From Clostridium sp. (GTDB lineage Bacteria > Bacillota > Clostridia > Lachnospirales > Lachnospiraceae): 7,549 nt of DNA. Positions within the stretch are counted from its first letter, which is position 1; each line of letters begins with the position of its first letter. The translations under genes and the position numbers were made by a program. A model generated the notes under the pieces. That model did no database searches, had not been told where the DNA came from, and saw only the letters and a program-made list of their open reading frames with translations. Shown one piece after another: positions 5,551 through 7,549 of the stretch. The stretch covers positions 1-7,549 of the forward strand of contig JAEDOC010000101.1 in assembly GCA_016302185.1 (NCBI GenBank), in the 5' to 3' direction.

Positions 5551-6300
5551 ATGCTGAATCTATTCTATGAGGACGGGGATATTATAGTGACGGAAAAGCC
5601 GGCGGGTATGGAAGCCCAGTCCAGCCGGCGGCTGGAACCGGACATGGTAAGTGAAATTAAAAACTATTTAAAGATATCCACACAATTAACCACAAAAACG
5701 TCCACATCGGGACGGGAGCCTTATGTGGGAGTTATCCACAGACTGGACAAGCCGGTGGGGGGAATCATGGTGTACGCAAAGACTCAGAAGGCGGCAGCCG
5801 CTTTAAGCAGGCAGGTTCAGGACGGAAGAATGAAGAAAACATACCGGGCTGTTGTTTGTGGAAAACCTGTGGATATTGTGGGTAACTATGTGGATTATCT
5901 GTTGAAGGACGGAAAAAACAACTATTCTCGGGTTGTGGATAAGTCGGTTAAGGACAGTAAACGGGCGGAGCTTACCTATCGGGTTCTGGCAGAGCTTCCG
6001 GAGTTGCCGGGATCCGGGGAGAAAAATTTGCGGCAGGAGAGCCGTGTGCTTTCTCTGGTGGAGGTGCAGCTTCTCACCGGCCGCCATCATCAGATTCGGG
6101 TGCAATTTGCGGCCCATGGAACACCGCTGTGGGGGGACAGCAAATACAATCCTGACGGCGGAAAAAGCCAGCGCGGCGGTCTGGCCCTCTGTTCCGCTGG
6201 CCTTTCCTTTGTACATCCGGTCACCGGGAAACGGATGGAATTTTCCATGAAGCCGAAGGGCGGAATATTCCGACGGTTTGAGGAGGAAACAGAAGCATGA
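5551..6300 (+). CDS. RluA-family rRNA/tRNA pseudouridine synthase
   Basis: The enzyme converts uridine to pseudouridine in structured RNA. The 249-residue product has the RluA-family core without an S4 domain: FYEDGDIIVTEKPAGM (5-20), the catalytic GVIHRLDKPVGGIMVYAKT with Asp66 in HRLDK, KKTYRAVVCG, LLTGRHHQIRVQFAAHG with its Arg and His residues, WGDSKYN, and the end LSFVHPVTGKRMEF. Substrate cannot be told from sequence, so no symbol is given. Start 5551 is supported by GGAGGA seven bases upstream. The stop overlaps the acylphosphatase start (ATGA, 6297-6300), so both are co-translated. Oddity: bases 5674-5942 contain eight near-perfect DnaA boxes, which at protein level fall in the Ser/Thr-rich loop around STQLTTKTSTSG, the conserved VIHR, and the KPVDIVGNYVDYL...VVDK region. 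The gene is intact. Confidence 0.93.
   Translation: MLNLFYEDGDIIVTEKPAGMEAQSSRRLEPDMVSEIKNYLKISTQLTTKTSTSGREPYVGVIHRLDKPVGGIMVYAKTQKAAAALSRQVQDGRMKKTYRAVVCGKPVDIVGNYVDYLLKDGKNNYSRVVDKSVKDSKRAELTYRVLAELPELPGSGEKNLRQESRVLSLVEVQLLTGRHHQIRVQFAAHGTPLWGDSKYNPDGGKSQRGGLALCSAGLSFVHPVTGKRMEFSMKPKGGIFRRFEEETEA
5674..5942. promoter_or_regulatory. Cluster of eight DnaA-box-like sites inside the pseudouridine synthase gene
   Basis: Compared with TTATCCACA, + strand matches are 5674-5682 (8/9), 5686-5694 (8/9) and 5732-5740 (9/9). On the - strand they are 5857-5865 (8/9, TTTTCCACA, within the looser TTWTNCACA consensus), 5868-5876 (8/9), 5877-5885 (8/9), 5889-5897 (8/9) and 5934-5942 (9/9). The two groups face each other. 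The first group also has CCACA at an exact 12-base period (5678, 5690, 5702). By my own counting about 0.06 such matches are expected by chance in 269 bases at even composition. DnaA-box clusters away from the origin are known to titrate DnaA (datA in E. coli, DnaA-box clusters in B. subtilis). That this one binds DnaA is inference, and part of the signal could come from codon choice. Confidence 0.55.
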
Positions 6301-6572
6301 AACTACGAAGGCATTACTATTTCAGCGGAAGAGTGCAGGGCGTCGGATTTCGTTACCGGGCCAGATATCTGGCAGAGGGATTTTCGCTGACCGGCTGGGT
6401 CAGAAATCTTCCGGATGACCGGGTGGAGATGGAGGTTCAGGGGGAAGAGACATTGATTGACCGGATGATTTCCATGCTGGAATATGGTCATTATATTGAA
6501 ATTACAGGAATAGATGCCAGACAGCTGCCGCTTGAGGAGGAAGAGAGAGGCTTCCATGTCAGAGGTTGGTAA
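6297..6572 (+). CDS. acyP: Acylphosphatase
   Basis: The product has 91 residues, the usual acylphosphatase size, and should hydrolyse acyl phosphates such as acetyl phosphate or carbamoyl phosphate in the cytoplasm. The signature GRVQGVGFRYR (11-21) supplies the phosphate-binding loop and catalytic Arg19. GWVRNLPDDRVEMEVQG (33-49) supplies catalytic Asn37. The start at 6297 overlaps the preceding stop by four bases (ATGA), and AGGAGG (6281-6286) lies 10 bases upstream within the pseudouridine synthase gene. The pairing with an RluA-type gene is probably simple operon linkage with no shared pathway. Confidence 0.95.
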   Translation: MKLRRHYYFSGRVQGVGFRYRARYLAEGFSLTGWVRNLPDDRVEMEVQGEETLIDRMISMLEYGHYIEITGIDARQLPLEEEERGFHVRGW

Positions 6573-6634
6573 AAGGAAGAAACTGGAAAAAAGGATCCGG
6601 GGATATTTCCGGGAAAAGAGCCTATAATAACCGT

Positions 6635-6770
6635 ATACCAAAGAAGTACGAATCATAAACGGGCGAGTCCATGGGTAAGCTCCCAGAGGACAAAAGAGAA
6701 GCTTACAAAGGAAGCTGCAGGGAGGAAACGGCGCGGTAAGGCGCGGAACCCTTCTCTGCAGCTTCTTTTT
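6635..6770 (+). ncRNA. Candidate structured leader or small RNA ending in an intrinsic terminator
   Basis: The stretch after the acylphosphatase gene has no convincing gene but several pairings. TATAAT at 6623-6628 could be a -10 box (the -35 is poor), placing the RNA start near 6635. GTCC-A-TGGG (6667-6675) pairs with CCCA-GA-GGAC (6682-6691) around the loop TAAGCT. The same loop plus one base (6675-6681) is perfectly complementary to AGCTTAC (6700-6706), as a pseudoknot or an alternative helix. AGAAGCT (6697-6703) is complementary to AGCTTCT (6760-6766), part of the terminator's 3' arm. I do not recognise a known riboswitch or T-box (no AGGGTGGNACCGCG-type core). It could be an attenuator of the AI-2E gene, a free small RNA, or only the 3' end of the acylphosphatase message. 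Confidence 0.35.
6711..6770 (+). terminator. Strong intrinsic terminator
   Basis: GAAGCTGCAG (6711-6720) pairs perfectly with CTGCAGCTTC (6756-6765), followed by TTTTT (6766-6770). The stem continues inward with GGAGG (6721-6725) against CTTCT (6751-6755), including G-U pairs, and a GCGC/GCGC inner stem (6731-6734 with 6741-6744). It ends the acylphosphatase transcript or the candidate leader RNA. Confidence 0.88.
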
Positions 6771-6804
6771 ATCTGATTATCTGATGATCTGAAGTTATAT
6801 CTGA
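6771..6804 (+). repeat. Four ATCTGA direct repeats between terminator and next gene
   Basis: ATCTGA occurs at 6771, 6779, 6787 and 6799, so the first three are in register at 8 bases and the fourth 12 bases later. The repeats fill the space between the terminator T-run and the ribosome site of the AI-2E gene. They could be a protein-binding array, or slippage-derived filler. Confidence 0.6.
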
Positions 6805-6825
6805 ATTGGTAAGGAGGAAAAGGAG

Positions 6826-7549
6826 ATGTTCCGGCTGACAGAAAAACAGAGAAAGGCCTGCCTGATAACTGCCGTTACCTCGGCGGTATACTTCGGATTT
6901 CGGTATTTACTGCCGTTATTTCTTCCCTTCCTGGCGGCCTATGTGATCGCGTTGTGTCTGCGTCCGGCAGCTGTCTTCCTGGAACGGAGGCTGCAATTTC
7001 ACATCCGGGGACGCCGGTTTGGAATCCCTATCGGACTTCTGGGTGGTGTCGAGTTAATTCTTGCTGTCTCAATTCTTGCGGTGCTGTTCTATTATGGCGG
7101 CTGTCGCCTGTTGGAGGAGGCGGATCGGCTGGTGAAAGCAGTGCCGGACTGGATTCGGCTGGCGGATCGGTGGCTTTCAGAGCTCTGCCGGTCTGTCGAG
7201 CATTTCTGCCGGTTGGAACCGGGAATCCTTCTGAAGCTGGTAAAACAGCTGATTCCAGATGCGGCTCATTCGCTCAAATCCGCAGCGATGCCGAAGCTGG
7301 TGGTGAATTCCTTCGGACTGGCAGCAACTGTGGTGAAAATAGTGGTGCTGGCAGTGATTCTTTTGATTGCCTCTATTTTATGCCTGCAGGAAATGGACGA
7401 GCTGCGCAGCCGGAGATACCGATCGCTGTTTCATCGGGAGTTCTTTCTGCTGGGGCGAAGGCTTTGCCTGACCGGGGCTGCCTGGCTGAAAACGCAGGGA
7501 ATTCTGATACTCCTGATCTCCGGGCTCTGTACGCTGGTTCTGGTGCTTC
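6826..7549 (+). CDS. AI-2E/YtvI-family integral membrane protein (3' end outside window)
   Basis: The frame is open from ATG 6826 to the right edge, showing 241 residues; family members are usually around 350. Hydrophobic segments lie at about 11-45 (two close helices ending in the family-typical LPFLAAYVIALCLRPAAVFLERRL), 66-90, 157-186 and 223-241. An amphipathic region with PDWIRLADRWLSEL lies between the second and third groups, as in the UPF0118/AI-2E exporter family and its sporulation branch YtvI. Members have been linked to autoinducer-2 export, Na+/H+ antiport or sporulation; the sequence does not tell which applies. AAGGAGG (6811-6817) eight bases before the ATG supports the start. 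The preceding strong terminator means it needs its own promoter or read-through. Confidence 0.85.
   Translation, partial: MFRLTEKQRKACLITAVTSAVYFGFRYLLPLFLPFLAAYVIALCLRPAAVFLERRLQFHIRGRRFGIPIGLLGGVELILAVSILAVLFYYGGCRLLEEADRLVKAVPDWIRLADRWLSELCRSVEHFCRLEPGILLKLVKQLIPDAAHSLKSAAMPKLVVNSFGLAATVVKIVVLAVILLIASILCLQEMDELRSRRYRSLFHREFFLLGRRLCLTGAAWLKTQGILILLISGLCTLVLVL

Noticed and set aside
5369..5942. Chromosomal replication origin (AT-rich region plus DnaA boxes)
   Set aside because: No dnaA, dnaN, rpmH or similar origin neighbours are present, and the boxes lie within an intact gene. A secondary DnaA-binding locus fits better than oriC.
6556..6627. 23-residue basic reading frame overlapping the end of the acylphosphatase gene
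   Set aside because: A purine-rich stretch precedes it by chance of the coding sequence; it is very short, Lys/Arg-rich because of an A/G-rich region, and has no recognisable match.
6671..6739. 22-codon reading frame (MGKLPEDKREAYKG...) inside the candidate leader RNA
   Set aside because: No good ribosome site precedes the ATG, its end lies inside the terminator hairpin, and there are no repeated codons of a leader-peptide type. Better explained as RNA structure.
6661..6770. T-box leader upstream of the AI-2E gene
   Set aside because: The conserved antiterminator core (AGGGTGGNACCGCG-like) and a Stem I of sufficient length are absent; the GGTAAGGCGCGG stretch only superficially resembles it.

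Overview
The window looks like chromosome of a Gram-positive Clostridia bacterium, most likely of the Lachnospiraceae type. This is inferred from the strong purine-rich Shine-Dalgarno sites, roughly 50% GC with AT-rich intergenic stretches, a YhaM-type exoribonuclease, and a small two-helix membrane protein of a kind I associate with that group. No mobile element, CRISPR array, tRNA or rRNA is visible. All genes except one are on the + strand.

Layout: (1) 1-320 is the 3' end of a PDZ-domain protein, probably an HtrA-type serine protease cut by the window edge. (2) 363-1310 is yhaM, a 3'-5' exoribonuclease with an OB fold and an HD domain. A terminator-like hairpin follows it. (3) 1390-4334 is a compact larB-larC-larE block that makes the nickel-pincer nucleotide (NPN) cofactor. 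LarB carboxylates and hydrolyses nicotinate adenine dinucleotide, LarE adds the sulfurs, and LarC inserts nickel. LarC carries a 61-residue tract in which every second residue is histidine. No larA and no nickel transporter gene is present. (4) 4359-4592 is a small two-helix membrane protein. (5) 4679-5329 on the - strand is a hemolysin III/TrhA (PAQR) seven-helix protein, convergent with the preceding gene and separated from it by a large hairpin. (6) 5330-5550 is an AT-rich divergent promoter region with a perfect hyphenated palindrome. (7) 5551-6572 is an RluA-family pseudouridine synthase whose stop overlaps the start of an acylphosphatase gene. (8) 6573-6825 has no convincing gene, but holds a candidate structured RNA ending in a strong intrinsic terminator, followed by short ATCTGA repeats. 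(9) 6826-7549 is the 5' two thirds or so of an AI-2E/YtvI-type multi-pass membrane protein, cut by the right edge.

Most notable observations: eight matches (8/9 or 9/9) to the DnaA box TTATCCACA are packed into 269 bp inside the pseudouridine synthase gene, three on one strand followed by five on the other, which suggests a DnaA-binding or titration locus hidden in a coding sequence. Others are the alternating-His tract of LarC, a three-cysteine LarE of the kind linked to an Fe-S cluster, an out-of-frame start beside an A6 run at the larB/larC junction, and a leader RNA with mutually exclusive pairings upstream of the AI-2E gene.
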